NCBI RefSeq assembly: GCF_910585425.1
Contig: NZ_CAJUCP010000002.1
Span: forward strand, 62,001-126,000
DNA length: 64,000 bases
Source: an uncultured Acetatifactor sp.
Lineage (GTDB): Bacteria > Bacillota > Clostridia > Lachnospirales > Lachnospiraceae
Reading direction: 5' to 3'
The position numbers and the translations under genes were made by a program. The notes below the pieces were generated by a model. That model was not told the origin of the DNA. It searched no databases and saw only the letters and a list, made by a program, of their open reading frames with translations. Shown piece by piece: positions 8,207-15,906 of the stretch (the stretch's first letter is position 1; every line of letters starts with the position of its first letter).

Positions 8207-9487
8207 TCAGTGCTCCACAGGCGTGGTGTTCTTCCAGTATTCCTCAATCTCAGCCGCGAAGCCAGCCCTGTCTATCTGGTCCGCCAGATATTTCTGGAAG
8301 GAAGCGCCGCACTTGGAGAGATGGTCGTCCGGGAAGTAATTATAGTTGTCGATCAGCTTCCCTTCGTCCGCGTACTTCTTTACGGAAGCGGACAGAGGAT
8401 CCAGCGCGTCCGCATTGACATTGCTGAAAGCGGGGACAAGGGCGCACTGCTCAGTGAGGAAGGCATTTCCGTCCGCCTCGAACACGATCCAGTTCAGGAA
8501 GTCCTTGGCCGCCTGCCTCTGCTCGTCGGAGGTGTTCTCGGAGGAATCGATGAACATGTACTTGGAGCCGCCGCCCACCAGCTTCTCGTTGGCGCCGTCG
8601 TCGGTGTTCTGGGGAACGGGCATCATGCCCATCTTCTCGGAATACTCATAGGCGTTGAGCACGGACCAGTCCCAGTTGCCGCCGAACATGAAGGCGATCT
8701 CGCCCTCGGCCAGCTTCTGCTCCGTCACCTCGCGCTCCGCGGCCACAGGGGAACCCGCGGCGTAATTGTATTTCTTCAGAGCGTCGAAGGTATCCATCTT
8801 GGCAGTCCACTTGGGGTTGTTCGCCAGGTCGGCGGTGCCTGCGTGAAGGGCGCTTATGTAGGCTTCCACGTCCGGCTGCTCCTCATAGACCTCGCACAGG
8901 AAATGCGCGCCCAGGGACCAGTCCTCCTTCATGATGCCGGTGGGCGTCTCCATGCCCCCTGCCACAAGCTCATCCAGCAGCCCCTGGAAGGCGTCCAGCG
9001 TCTTGTACTCCTCCGGCTTGAACTCCTTTCCGGTGACGGCCTCGATGGCCTCCGCGTTGTAGATGACGCCTCTGGCCTCCACGCATACCGGGAAGCCTAC
9101 CACCTTGCCGCCTACGGAGATGGCGTAATCCGTGTTGGCCACCCATTTCTCATTGCTCAGGTCTGCCGCATGCTCCTCCGCCAGAGAGTAGACGTCCTTG
9201 GCGTCCACCATGGAGATGGTGTAAGGATCGTTGGCGGAATACTTGGTGGCCATGTGGGCCGCCACGGTGTCATTGGAATAGTAGATCTCCACATTGACGC
9301 CCTTTGTCTTGCTGTACTCCTCGGCCATAGCCTCGAACTGGCTCTGCACCTCCGACTTGGAGTTGAAAATGGTGATGGATACCCCCCCGTCTCCCGAAGA
9401 GCCGCCGTCTCCGCCTTCCCCGCCGCATGCCGTCAGGGAGAGCCCCATCGCTGTTGCCAGCATCATCGCAAGTAGCTTCTTTCTCAT
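8207..9487 (-). CDS. Extracellular sugar-binding lipoprotein of the sucrose importer
   Basis: A 426-residue family 1 solute-binding protein. The start chosen is the ATG at 9487, because AAGGAGG stands eight bases upstream and the protein then opens with a lipoprotein signal: MRKK, a hydrophobic stretch, and the lipobox LTAC with Cys21. A Gly/Ser-rich tether follows, then the periplasmic-binding fold. A longer in-frame reading (34 more codons) is basic and has no ribosome site. It is the first gene after the LacI-controlled promoter. The ligand is inferred to be sucrose or fructo-oligosaccharides from the downstream GH32 and GH13 enzymes; the sequence alone does not show it. Confidence 0.92.
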   Translation of the reverse strand: MRKKLLAMMLATAMGLSLTACGGEGGDGGSSGDGGVSITIFNSKSEVQSQFEAMAEEYSKTKGVNVEIYYSNDTVAAHMATKYSANDPYTISMVDAKDVYSLAEEHAADLSNEKWVANTDYAISVGGKVVGFPVCVEARGVIYNAEAIEAVTGKEFKPEEYKTLDAFQGLLDELVAGGMETPTGIMKEDWSLGAHFLCEVYEEQPDVEAYISALHAGTADLANNPKWTAKMDTFDALKKYNYAAGSPVAAEREVTEQKLAEGEIAFMFGGNWDWSVLNAYEYSEKMGMMPVPQNTDDGANEKLVGGGSKYMFIDSSENTSDEQRQAAKDFLNWIVFEADGNAFLTEQCALVPAFSNVNADALDPLSASVKKYADEGKLIDNYNYFPDDHLSKCGASFQKYLADQIDRAGFAAEIEEYWKNTTPVEH

Positions 9488-9595
9488 GTTCCTTTTCCTC
9501 CTTATATAGCGCCTCCGCGCCTTTTTTATGATTTTGGGCCGTTTCCGGCCTGATTGCCCGATCAGTTGAAACCCTGTTCCGTTTTGCATGACATG

Positions 9596-9624
9596 ATCAT
9601 AGCACAGTAGTTTTTATATGTCAA
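9596..9624 (-). promoter_or_regulatory. Sigma-A promoter of the sucrose importer operon
   Basis: On the minus strand TTGACA (9619-9624) and TATGAT (9596-9601) are separated by exactly 17 bases. Transcription would begin near 9589, giving a leader of about 100 bases before the binding protein start at 9487. Confidence 0.85.
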
Positions 9625-9635
9625 CCGCTTAACAT
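9618..9635. promoter_or_regulatory. LacI-type operator overlapping the -35 box
   Basis: The 18-bp imperfect palindrome ATGTCAACCGCTTAACAT is centred on CG with seven of nine symmetric pairs matching, the shape expected for a LacI-family dimer. It covers the -35 box of the importer promoter, so bound repressor would block RNA polymerase. The lacI-type gene 400 bases upstream is the obvious ligand; CcpA is a less likely alternative. Confidence 0.7.
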
Positions 9636-9946
9636 ATTTTTCGTGATTATAGTCAAAAACAGGCGCTCATTTTCTTGTTTTTGGCCTGATTTTTGTATAT
9701 ATTTACTATATTTTGGGCTTGTGAACAGTTTTTACAACATGATAAGCCTTTGTCATTTTTATTGACTATGTGATAACATATTCTTACTTATTTTCCGATT
9801 TCATGGGCCGTTTTCGCCCAATCCCAGGAATTTCGGCCCTTCGGCCGCCTGTAGAACGACTGTTTCCTGTCCCCCGGAGCGGCCGGGGAAGCCCCTCTCT
9901 CCAGCGCCTCCCATGGATTTTCGCGGTTTTCATGTGCTTTTCCATC

Positions 9947-9967
9947 AAAAAAAGAGCCCCTCGCTCT
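9947..9967 (-). terminator. Intrinsic terminator of the lacI-type gene
   Basis: On the minus strand AGAGC, a five-base loop and GCTCT are followed by a run of T (complement of the A-run 9947-9953). It lies about 50 bases past the regulator stop. The remaining bases from 9640 to 9946 are AT-rich, then GC-rich, with no convincing gene. Confidence 0.6.
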
Positions 9968-10017
9968 CTCAGAACGTAGGACCCCTTTCCTAAATCATCC
10001 ATAATCATCCATTTTCC

Positions 10018-10995
10018 TTACGTAGTCCCCCTCTCCACCAGGCGCACCGGAAGCACCGTCCGCTTGGGGACCACCTTCCCGGAGACGGAATCGTGAAGGA
10101 GGTTGACCGCAATCTCCGCCATCTCCTTGGCGGGCTGGTGGATGGTGGTGAGCTGGGGCGTGGTAAGGGTGGACAGGAACACATCGTCGAACCCGATAAT
10201 CTTCAGCCGCTCCGGCACCGGAATGCGGAGCCTCCCGCAGGCCTGCAGGGTCTGGGCGGCGATGACGTCGCTGTTCACGAACAGCCCGTCGGTCTCCGGA
10301 TATTTCCGCAGGGCTTCCTCCAGCATTTCCTCGTACATCATGCTGTCATACTGAATCTCCTCCGTAAGAATCTCCTCAAAGTGCACATGCTCCCTCTCGC
10401 AGACCTCCCGGAAGCCCTCCGTGCGCATGTCCGCGGGCATGAAGACACCCCCGATGTTCCCCACATGGAGCAGATGCCTGCAGCCGCAGGCAATCAGCTT
10501 CTCCGCGGCCAGCACGCCCCCCTGCCTGTTGTCGCATTCCACCGCCGCCGTGCCGTTGTCCAGGAACCGCTCGATGGTGACCACCGTAATCCCGATCTTG
10601 TCGAAGACCTCCATCGGCACGGTGCCGCTGCACAGGATGATCCCCGCCACCTTGTTGCCGGTGCAGATGTCAATGTATTCCCTTTCTTTCTCCTGTATGT
10701 TCCGGGAATTGCACAGCAGTATCCTGTACCCCTTCTTATAGGCCTGGTACTCCAGGTGGCTGATCATCTCTATGAAATACGGATGGCGGATATGCGGCAC
10801 GATGAGCCCTATGGTGTTGCTGCTGCTCTTGGAGAGGGACCGGGCCACCTCATTGGGCCGGTAGTTCAGCTTCTTCATGGCCTGGTCCACCTTCTCCCGG
10901 GCCCTGTCGCTGATGTATCCCCTGTTGTTCAGCACCCGGGACACCGTGCCTACCGTAAGCCCCGATTCCCTCGCCACATCCTTCAGCGTCGCCAT
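10018..10995 (-). CDS. LacI-family transcriptional repressor
   Basis: A 325-residue regulator. The helix-turn-helix is at the extreme N-terminus (TLKDVARESGLTVGTVSRVLNN, residues 3-24, cited only as a span), followed by the hinge helix (RPNEVARSLS) and the periplasmic-binding-like sensor domain with the usual TIGLIVPHI start. The ATG at 10995 is chosen because GGGAG precedes it and the HTH begins at residue 3; 25 further upstream codons lack a ribosome site. It sits directly upstream of the importer operon on the same strand with its own promoter and terminator, so it is the likely sugar-responsive repressor acting at 9618-9635. Confidence 0.93.
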   Translation of the reverse strand: MATLKDVARESGLTVGTVSRVLNNRGYISDRAREKVDQAMKKLNYRPNEVARSLSKSSSNTIGLIVPHIRHPYFIEMISHLEYQAYKKGYRILLCNSRNIQEKEREYIDICTGNKVAGIILCSGTVPMEVFDKIGITVVTIERFLDNGTAAVECDNRQGGVLAAEKLIACGCRHLLHVGNIGGVFMPADMRTEGFREVCEREHVHFEEILTEEIQYDSMMYEEMLEEALRKYPETDGLFVNSDVIAAQTLQACGRLRIPVPERLKIIGFDDVFLSTLTTPQLTTIHQPAKEMAEIAVNLLHDSVSGKVVPKRTVLPVRLVERGTT

Positions 10996-11060
10996 TCCAT
11001 CACTCCCTTTTCCAGATTGTCCTCCGTCTTTATGACAAGCGATAATCATTTCTTTCCACC

Positions 11061-11089
11061 AGTATACCATATTATCCCGGATACGTAAA
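11061..11089 (-). promoter_or_regulatory. Probable promoter of the lacI-type gene
   Basis: Minus strand TTTACG (11084-11089) and TATACT (11061-11066) with a 17-base spacer, about 65 bases before the start codon. Confidence 0.55.
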
Positions 11090-11108
11090 GACTGCCAAAA
11101 AATATGTC

Positions 11109-11137
11109 TTCAAAAACCGCCGTTTAAGTGGTATAAT
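11109..11137 (+). promoter_or_regulatory. Extended -10 promoter of the hybrid histidine kinase gene
   Basis: TTCAAA (11109-11114), a 17-base spacer and TATAAT (11132-11137), with TG one base before the -10 box (extended -10). It faces away from the lacI promoter in the shared intergenic region. Confidence 0.7.
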
Positions 11138-11208
11138 ATTGGGACACAAATACATGTGTCAATTTTTGCATCCATATGCGCCATGCACGGACAGAGGGGA
11201 GTTTTCAT

Positions 11209-14200
11209 ATGCATATACCGAAAAAGAACTGGCAAAACATAGTCTATATCAGCATCCTGCTGGTGGGGGTCTGCCTGCTGTTCCAATGGTATTCCGCCAA
11301 GAACAGACACCGGATCGAGAGCCAGAACCTCAATTACGCCATGGACGCCGCCGATCAGACCGTCAGGCGGATCGAGGGCGAGTTCGAAAGCGCTCTGCTG
11401 CGCCTGCGCAATTACGCCTATCTGCTGGGCGCCGGCGAGATCCAGCCTGAGGTCACCACCGCTCTGCTGAGAGGCATGGAGGAGAACGCGTCCTTTGACG
11501 CCATCCGCTTCACCAATGCGGAGGGGCTGAACATGGCCTCAGACGGCAAGACCAACGATAGCCGGGACAGGAACTACTACATAGCCGGAATGCAGGGGGA
11601 GAGCGGCATGGAGGTGCTCACATCCCGGATCACCGACCAGATAATGACTGTGTTCTACGCCCCTGTGGAGCATGAGGGCGAAATCACCGGGATACTGCTG
11701 GGGCTGTACTTTGCGGAGGATTATCTCCGGGACATGCTGGCCGCCAGCTATTTCGGCGAACCGGCTGATGTCTATCTCTGCTCCCAGGACGGGATGATCA
11801 TCGCCAGCTCCAACAGCGTCAGCCACGAGCAGCCTCTCCCGGAAATGCTGCTTGAGTCCGGCGATATAGATGCGGAGACCGCCGACGCCGTCTGGGCGGC
11901 TTTCAGGAGCGGCAGCGGCAGCGCGGGCTTCCTCTGCACGCCCGAGAGCCTGTCCGACAATCTGTGCGTATTCCATATTTCGGACAGCGACTACGTGCTG
12001 GTCCAGGCCTTCCCCCAGAACGTGACGCAGGCCATGGTCCGGGAGGCCAACCATGCCGGCATGGTGCTGCAGGTGATCCTGATCTGCCTGTTTGCCGTCT
12101 ACATCATCGTCCTGCTGTTCCGCAGCCGGATGCGCCGGAAGACCCTGGAAAAGCAGAACATCCAGTTCGGCTATGTGCTGAACGGCCTGAACACCCTGTT
12201 TTCCTCGAGATACCTCACGGTGGACCTGGAGGCCAACACCTATTCCTATATGGCGGGAATCAGGCCGCTGAGCAGCAGCCTGGACATGGAGGGCTCCTAC
12301 GATGATATCATCCGGATCCACGCGCTGGACATCATCGGAGAGGAGGGGAAGGAACATTTCCGGCAGACCTTCGAAATCGGCTCCATCACGGAAATCCTTG
12401 CGAACCAGGATACCTACACCTATGAGTGCCATGTCTCCCGCAGCGGTAAGGAGAACTGGGAACATCTGATTGTGGTATGCCTCCAGCGGGAGGAGGGGCG
12501 GGCTGTCCGCATTCTCCTGGTCCGCCAGAACATCACAGAGCTGAAGCAGCGTGAGCTCCAGAGCGAGAAGGCGCTGTCCATCATGAACCGCAAGGAGCGT
12601 CAGTACCGGATCGCCATCACCTCCACGGCCTTCTGCACCTTTGAGCTCAACCTTACCAGGGATCTCATCGAGCATGATATTCTCTGTTCCACAGACAGCG
12701 GCCAGATTTCCATGCTGGAAAAGCTGGGGCTGACGGCTCCCTGTCCCGCCTCGGCCTGCTTTGAGGGATGGAAATCCTTCATCATGGAGGAATCCCGGGA
12801 GGAGTATGAGGCCGTGGCCAGTCCGGAGCAGCTCCGGAAGCGCTTCGAGATGGGCGAGATGGAAGTCAATGTAGACTACTGGGGCTGGGCCGAGGACAAT
12901 TCGCCCATGTGCGTGCGGCAGTCCTTCATCATGAACCGGGAGGATGACACAGGCGACATCATGGTTATGGTTGTGTCCAAGGACATCACCGCCCAGGTGC
13001 AGAAGCAGCGGGAGCAGACCCGCGCCCTGCAGGACGCCCTGATGCAGGCCCAGCGGGCCAATCAGGCCAAGACCACCTTCCTCTCCAATATGTCCCACGA
13101 CATACGCACGCCTATGAACGCCATCATCGGCTTTGCCAGCATTGCGGCCAGCCATATCGACAACAGGGATCAGGTCAGGGACTGCCTGCAGAAGGTGCTC
13201 TCCTCCAGCAACCATCTCCTGAGCCTGATCAACGATATCCTGGACATGAGCCGCATCGAGAGCGGAAAGGTGCAGATCAAGGAGCAGGAGTGCAATATCT
13301 CCGAGCTGACCCACAACCTGGTGAACATCATCCAGCCCCAGGTGACGGCCAAGCGGCTGGACCTGTTCATCGATACCTTCAACGTGAACAACGAGGACGT
13401 GATCGCCGATCCCCTGAAGCTCAGCCAGGTCTTCGTGAATCTGCTGAGCAATGCCGTGAAGTACACCCCCGCGGGGGGCACGGTAAGCTTCCGCATCCAG
13501 CAGCAGTCCACCTTCCACCGGGGCAGGGGCGACTACGTATTTATCATCAAGGACAATGGCATCGGCATGGCGCCGGACTTTGTGGAGCATATCTTCGAGC
13601 CCTTTGAGCGGGAGGCCAGCACCACCAAGACCGGCATCCAGGGCACGGGCTTAGGGATGGCCATCACCAAGAACATCGTGGAGATGATGGGCGGCACCAT
13701 CACCGTCCAGAGCGAAAAGGGGCAGGGCAGCGAGTTCCGGGTGGAGCTGAGCCTGAAGCTCCAGGATACCGAGCGGAACGCGGCCCAGATCAAGGAGCTG
13801 GAGGGGCTGCGGGCCATTGTGGTGGACGATGACTGCGACAGCTGTGAGAGCGTATGCAGGATGCTGACCCAGATCGGCATGCGGGCGGAGTGGACCACCT
13901 CCGGAAAGGAAGCGGTCTATCGGGCGAAGAGCGCCTACAATGACGGGGATTCCTACCATACCTATATCATCGACTGGCAGATGCCGGAGATGAGCGGGCT
14001 GGAGACCTGCAGGCGCATCCGCGAGGCCATCGGCCGCGAGGTCCCCATCATCATCCTCACCGCCTACGACTGGACGGACATCGAGGAGGAGGCCAAGCAG
14101 GCAGGGGTCACCGCCTTCTGCGCCAAGCCGCTGTTCATGTCCGACCTGAAGTCCGCACTGCTGGCCGCCAACCATCTCATCGAAAAGGAGAGCGAATCCG

Positions 14201-14604
14201 CCTCCTGGACAGAAGCTGATTTCTCCGGCAAGCGCATCCTCCTGGTGGAGGACAATGAGCTGAACCGGGAGATTGCCGAGGCCATCCTGACGGAGACCGG
14301 CTTCGAGGTGGAGTCCGCGCCGGACGGCACCGACGCGGTGGACATGGTCCGCCAGGCCCAGGAGCATTATTACGATGCCATCCTCATGGACGTGCAGATG
14401 CCCGTGATGGACGGCTACGAGGCCACCAGGACCATCCGGGCCCTGCCCAGGCAGGACGTGAAGACCCTGCCCATCATCGCCATGACCGCCAACGCCATGG
14501 AGGAGGACAAGGAGAACGCCCTGAAGAACGGCATGAACGCCCATGTGGCGAAGCCGATCGACATCGATTTGTTCTTAAAGATTCTGGGGAAATATTTGGG
14601 TTAA
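11209..14604 (+). CDS. Hybrid sensor histidine kinase with Cache-like sensor, PAS-like region and two receiver domains
   Basis: An 1131-residue membrane kinase. Order: first membrane helix (about 9-26), an extracytoplasmic region of about 250 residues resembling a Cache-type ligand sensor, second helix (about 283-305, VLQVILICLFAVYIIVLLF), PAS-like segments, HisKA with MSHDIRTPMNAI (phospho-acceptor His630), HATPase with the DNGIGM and GTGLGM boxes, receiver 1 (YIIDWQMP, Asp922) and receiver 2 (VEDNELN and LMDVQMP, Asp1061). Both receivers keep the conserved Lys (AKPL, AKPI). No Hpt or DNA-binding domain is present, so the output partner must be elsewhere. The ATG at 11209 has AGGGGAG seven bases upstream; the longer reading adds 11 residues before the helix. 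It is a single-gene unit closed by a strong terminator. Confidence 0.92.
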   Translation: MHIPKKNWQNIVYISILLVGVCLLFQWYSAKNRHRIESQNLNYAMDAADQTVRRIEGEFESALLRLRNYAYLLGAGEIQPEVTTALLRGMEENASFDAIRFTNAEGLNMASDGKTNDSRDRNYYIAGMQGESGMEVLTSRITDQIMTVFYAPVEHEGEITGILLGLYFAEDYLRDMLAASYFGEPADVYLCSQDGMIIASSNSVSHEQPLPEMLLESGDIDAETADAVWAAFRSGSGSAGFLCTPESLSDNLCVFHISDSDYVLVQAFPQNVTQAMVREANHAGMVLQVILICLFAVYIIVLLFRSRMRRKTLEKQNIQFGYVLNGLNTLFSSRYLTVDLEANTYSYMAGIRPLSSSLDMEGSYDDIIRIHALDIIGEEGKEHFRQTFEIGSITEILANQDTYTYECHVSRSGKENWEHLIVVCLQREEGRAVRILLVRQNITELKQRELQSEKALSIMNRKERQYRIAITSTAFCTFELNLTRDLIEHDILCSTDSGQISMLEKLGLTAPCPASACFEGWKSFIMEESREEYEAVASPEQLRKRFEMGEMEVNVDYWGWAEDNSPMCVRQSFIMNREDDTGDIMVMVVSKDITAQVQKQREQTRALQDALMQAQRANQAKTTFLSNMSHDIRTPMNAIIGFASIAASHIDNRDQVRDCLQKVLSSSNHLLSLINDILDMSRIESGKVQIKEQECNISELTHNLVNIIQPQVTAKRLDLFIDTFNVNNEDVIADPLKLSQVFVNLLSNAVKYTPAGGTVSFRIQQQSTFHRGRGDYVFIIKDNGIGMAPDFVEHIFEPFEREASTTKTGIQGTGLGMAITKNIVEMMGGTITVQSEKGQGSEFRVELSLKLQDTERNAAQIKELEGLRAIVVDDDCDSCESVCRMLTQIGMRAEWTTSGKEAVYRAKSAYNDGDSYHTYIIDWQMPEMSGLETCRRIREAIGREVPIIILTAYDWTDIEEEAKQAGVTAFCAKPLFMSDLKSALLAANHLIEKESESASWTEADFSGKRILLVEDNELNREIAEAILTETGFEVESAPDGTDAVDMVRQAQEHYYDAILMDVQMPVMDGYEATRTIRALPRQDVKTLPIIAMTANAMEEDKENALKNGMNAHVAKPIDIDLFLKILGKYLG

Positions 14605-14615
14605 AGCTTATACAT

Positions 14616-14660
14616 GGAAAGGCCCCTGCCACCGGATTCTCCGGCGGCAGGGGCCTTTTA
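14616..14660. terminator. Strong bidirectional terminator after the histidine kinase gene
   Basis: AAAGGCCCCTGCC (14618-14630) pairs with GGCAGGGGCCTTT (14646-14658) and is followed by T on the plus strand, with A before the stem for the opposite strand. It serves the kinase gene and possibly the convergent methyltransferase gene. Confidence 0.8.
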
Positions 14661-14700
14661 TGCTTATTGGTACAGTTCCCGGTTCCGGCTCCCCGGATTT

Positions 14701-15573
14701 TCACCTGCCGGATCCGGCATTTCCGCTTTGCCCCTCTATCTGCGCTCCCGCTCCCAGCTTCTGCGCGATCAGGGTATCCATGCAGTGTTTATGGGGCACG
14801 CCGCCGCTGTTGCAGTCGAAGACCTCCTCCCTGCAGGTATGGAACAGCCAGTCGTGGTAGTAGCCGAACAGCTCCCCGGACTGCCAGGGATGCCGCAGCT
14901 CCTCATCCCTGGTGCTGTCCCAGGCCCGGGCGATGAAGGGCTTTCGGACGAAGACGTTCAACGCGTTGAACCCTCCCTCTTTGGTATGGGCCTTCAGGTC
15001 ATCGCAGAGCTCCTGCCTGCGGGGTTTCGGGATGAAGTGGAGCATGCCGCTGCTGAAGATGATATCGTAGTCATCATCCGGCCGGTAGTCCAGGATGTCG
15101 GCCTTGAAGAGCCTCACGGCCACCGCGTTGTGCTCCGCCAGGCGCTTGGCCTTGTCGATGCCCTGCTCCGAGATGTCGAAGGCAGTGACGTCATAACCGC
15201 ATTTCGCCAGGAACACCGCGTCCTTCCCCTCCCCGCAGCCCATGTCCAGCACCCGGTAGGGCCTGATGGGCGGAAGGAGCTTCATGATGTCATAACAGAT
15301 GCGGTTGGGCTGGAGCCCCCAGTAATACTCGTCCATCTCATACCGCTTGTCGTAGTCCGTCACCACGCTGCGGTAGCCCAGCAGGGCATCCACGGTAGTG
15401 TGGAGGGCCGCCGCCAGCCTGGGCAGCATCTCGATGTCCGGGTAGGCGGTGCTGTTCTCCCATTTCGACACCGCCTGGAAGGAAATGTTCAGGGACTTTG
15501 CCAGCTGGTTCTGGGTCAGGCCCAGCTCCCTGCGCCTCTTGCTGATGACTTCTCCTGTTTTCAGATGATCCAT
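14701..15573 (-). CDS. XRE-type HTH fused to a SAM-dependent methyltransferase
   Basis: A 290-residue two-domain protein. Residues 5-65 form an XRE helix-turn-helix (RRRELGLTQNQLAKSLNIS followed by AVSKWENS). Residues 85-270 form a class I methyltransferase: motif I is LDMGCGEGKDAVFLAKCG, motif II ends in FDIS, and the FSSGMLHF segment fits motif IV. The methyltransferase part is like the TehB/UbiE group that acts on small molecules. The fusion suggests a regulator whose state is coupled to a methylation substrate or SAM, or a self-regulated detoxifying enzyme; the substrate cannot be told. It starts at ATG with AAAGGCGAG upstream. It is a single gene, convergent with the kinase gene. Confidence 0.85.
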   Translation of the reverse strand: MDHLKTGEVISKRRRELGLTQNQLAKSLNISFQAVSKWENSTAYPDIEMLPRLAAALHTTVDALLGYRSVVTDYDKRYEMDEYYWGLQPNRICYDIMKLLPPIRPYRVLDMGCGEGKDAVFLAKCGYDVTAFDISEQGIDKAKRLAEHNAVAVRLFKADILDYRPDDDYDIIFSSGMLHFIPKPRRQELCDDLKAHTKEGGFNALNVFVRKPFIARAWDSTRDEELRHPWQSGELFGYYHDWLFHTCREEVFDCNSGGVPHKHCMDTLIAQKLGAGAQIEGQSGNAGSGR

Positions 15574-15811
15574 TGTCTCGCCTTTCTGCTGTGGAATGCA
15601 TTGCTATCGTGACTCTTTTATCCTAATACAAGAGGGCGGGAAACGCAATAACGCAGAGAGGGAATCCCTGCGGAGAATTCACCTGACGGTTGAAAGGCGA
15701 ACCGCTCAATACCGGCCGGCTGCGCGCTCCTTGCGCTGCGTCACTGTTCGCGGCTTTGGCGTAAACTGTAACTGCGCTGCCCACATCGCCTGCCCGGACA
15801 TCTCCTAAAGC
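15574..15811. other. Intergenic stretch with no recognisable gene
   Basis: Between the methyltransferase start and the pruA promoter. The part 15700-15800 is GC-rich and rich in short GC-repeats (TGCGC, GCTGCG) and could be a dispersed intergenic repeat, but no second copy is visible in this window. Confidence 0.4.
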
Positions 15812-15840
15812 TTGACACTGCCAAAGCCAGATAGTATACT
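15812..15840 (+). promoter_or_regulatory. Sigma-A promoter of the pruA-type gene
   Basis: TTGACA (15812-15817) and TATACT (15835-15840) with a 17-base spacer, 66 bases before the start codon; near-perfect consensus. Confidence 0.85.
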
Positions 15841-15906
15841 GAAATCAGTCCCGGCGCTCACGCGCTGGATTTACATAATCTATTAAAATACGGAGGTGCA
15901 CAGAAC

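Noticed and set aside
9784..10008. 74-codon minus-strand frame after the lacI-type gene
   Set aside because: It overlaps the regulator's terminator and has no ribosome site or recognisable product.
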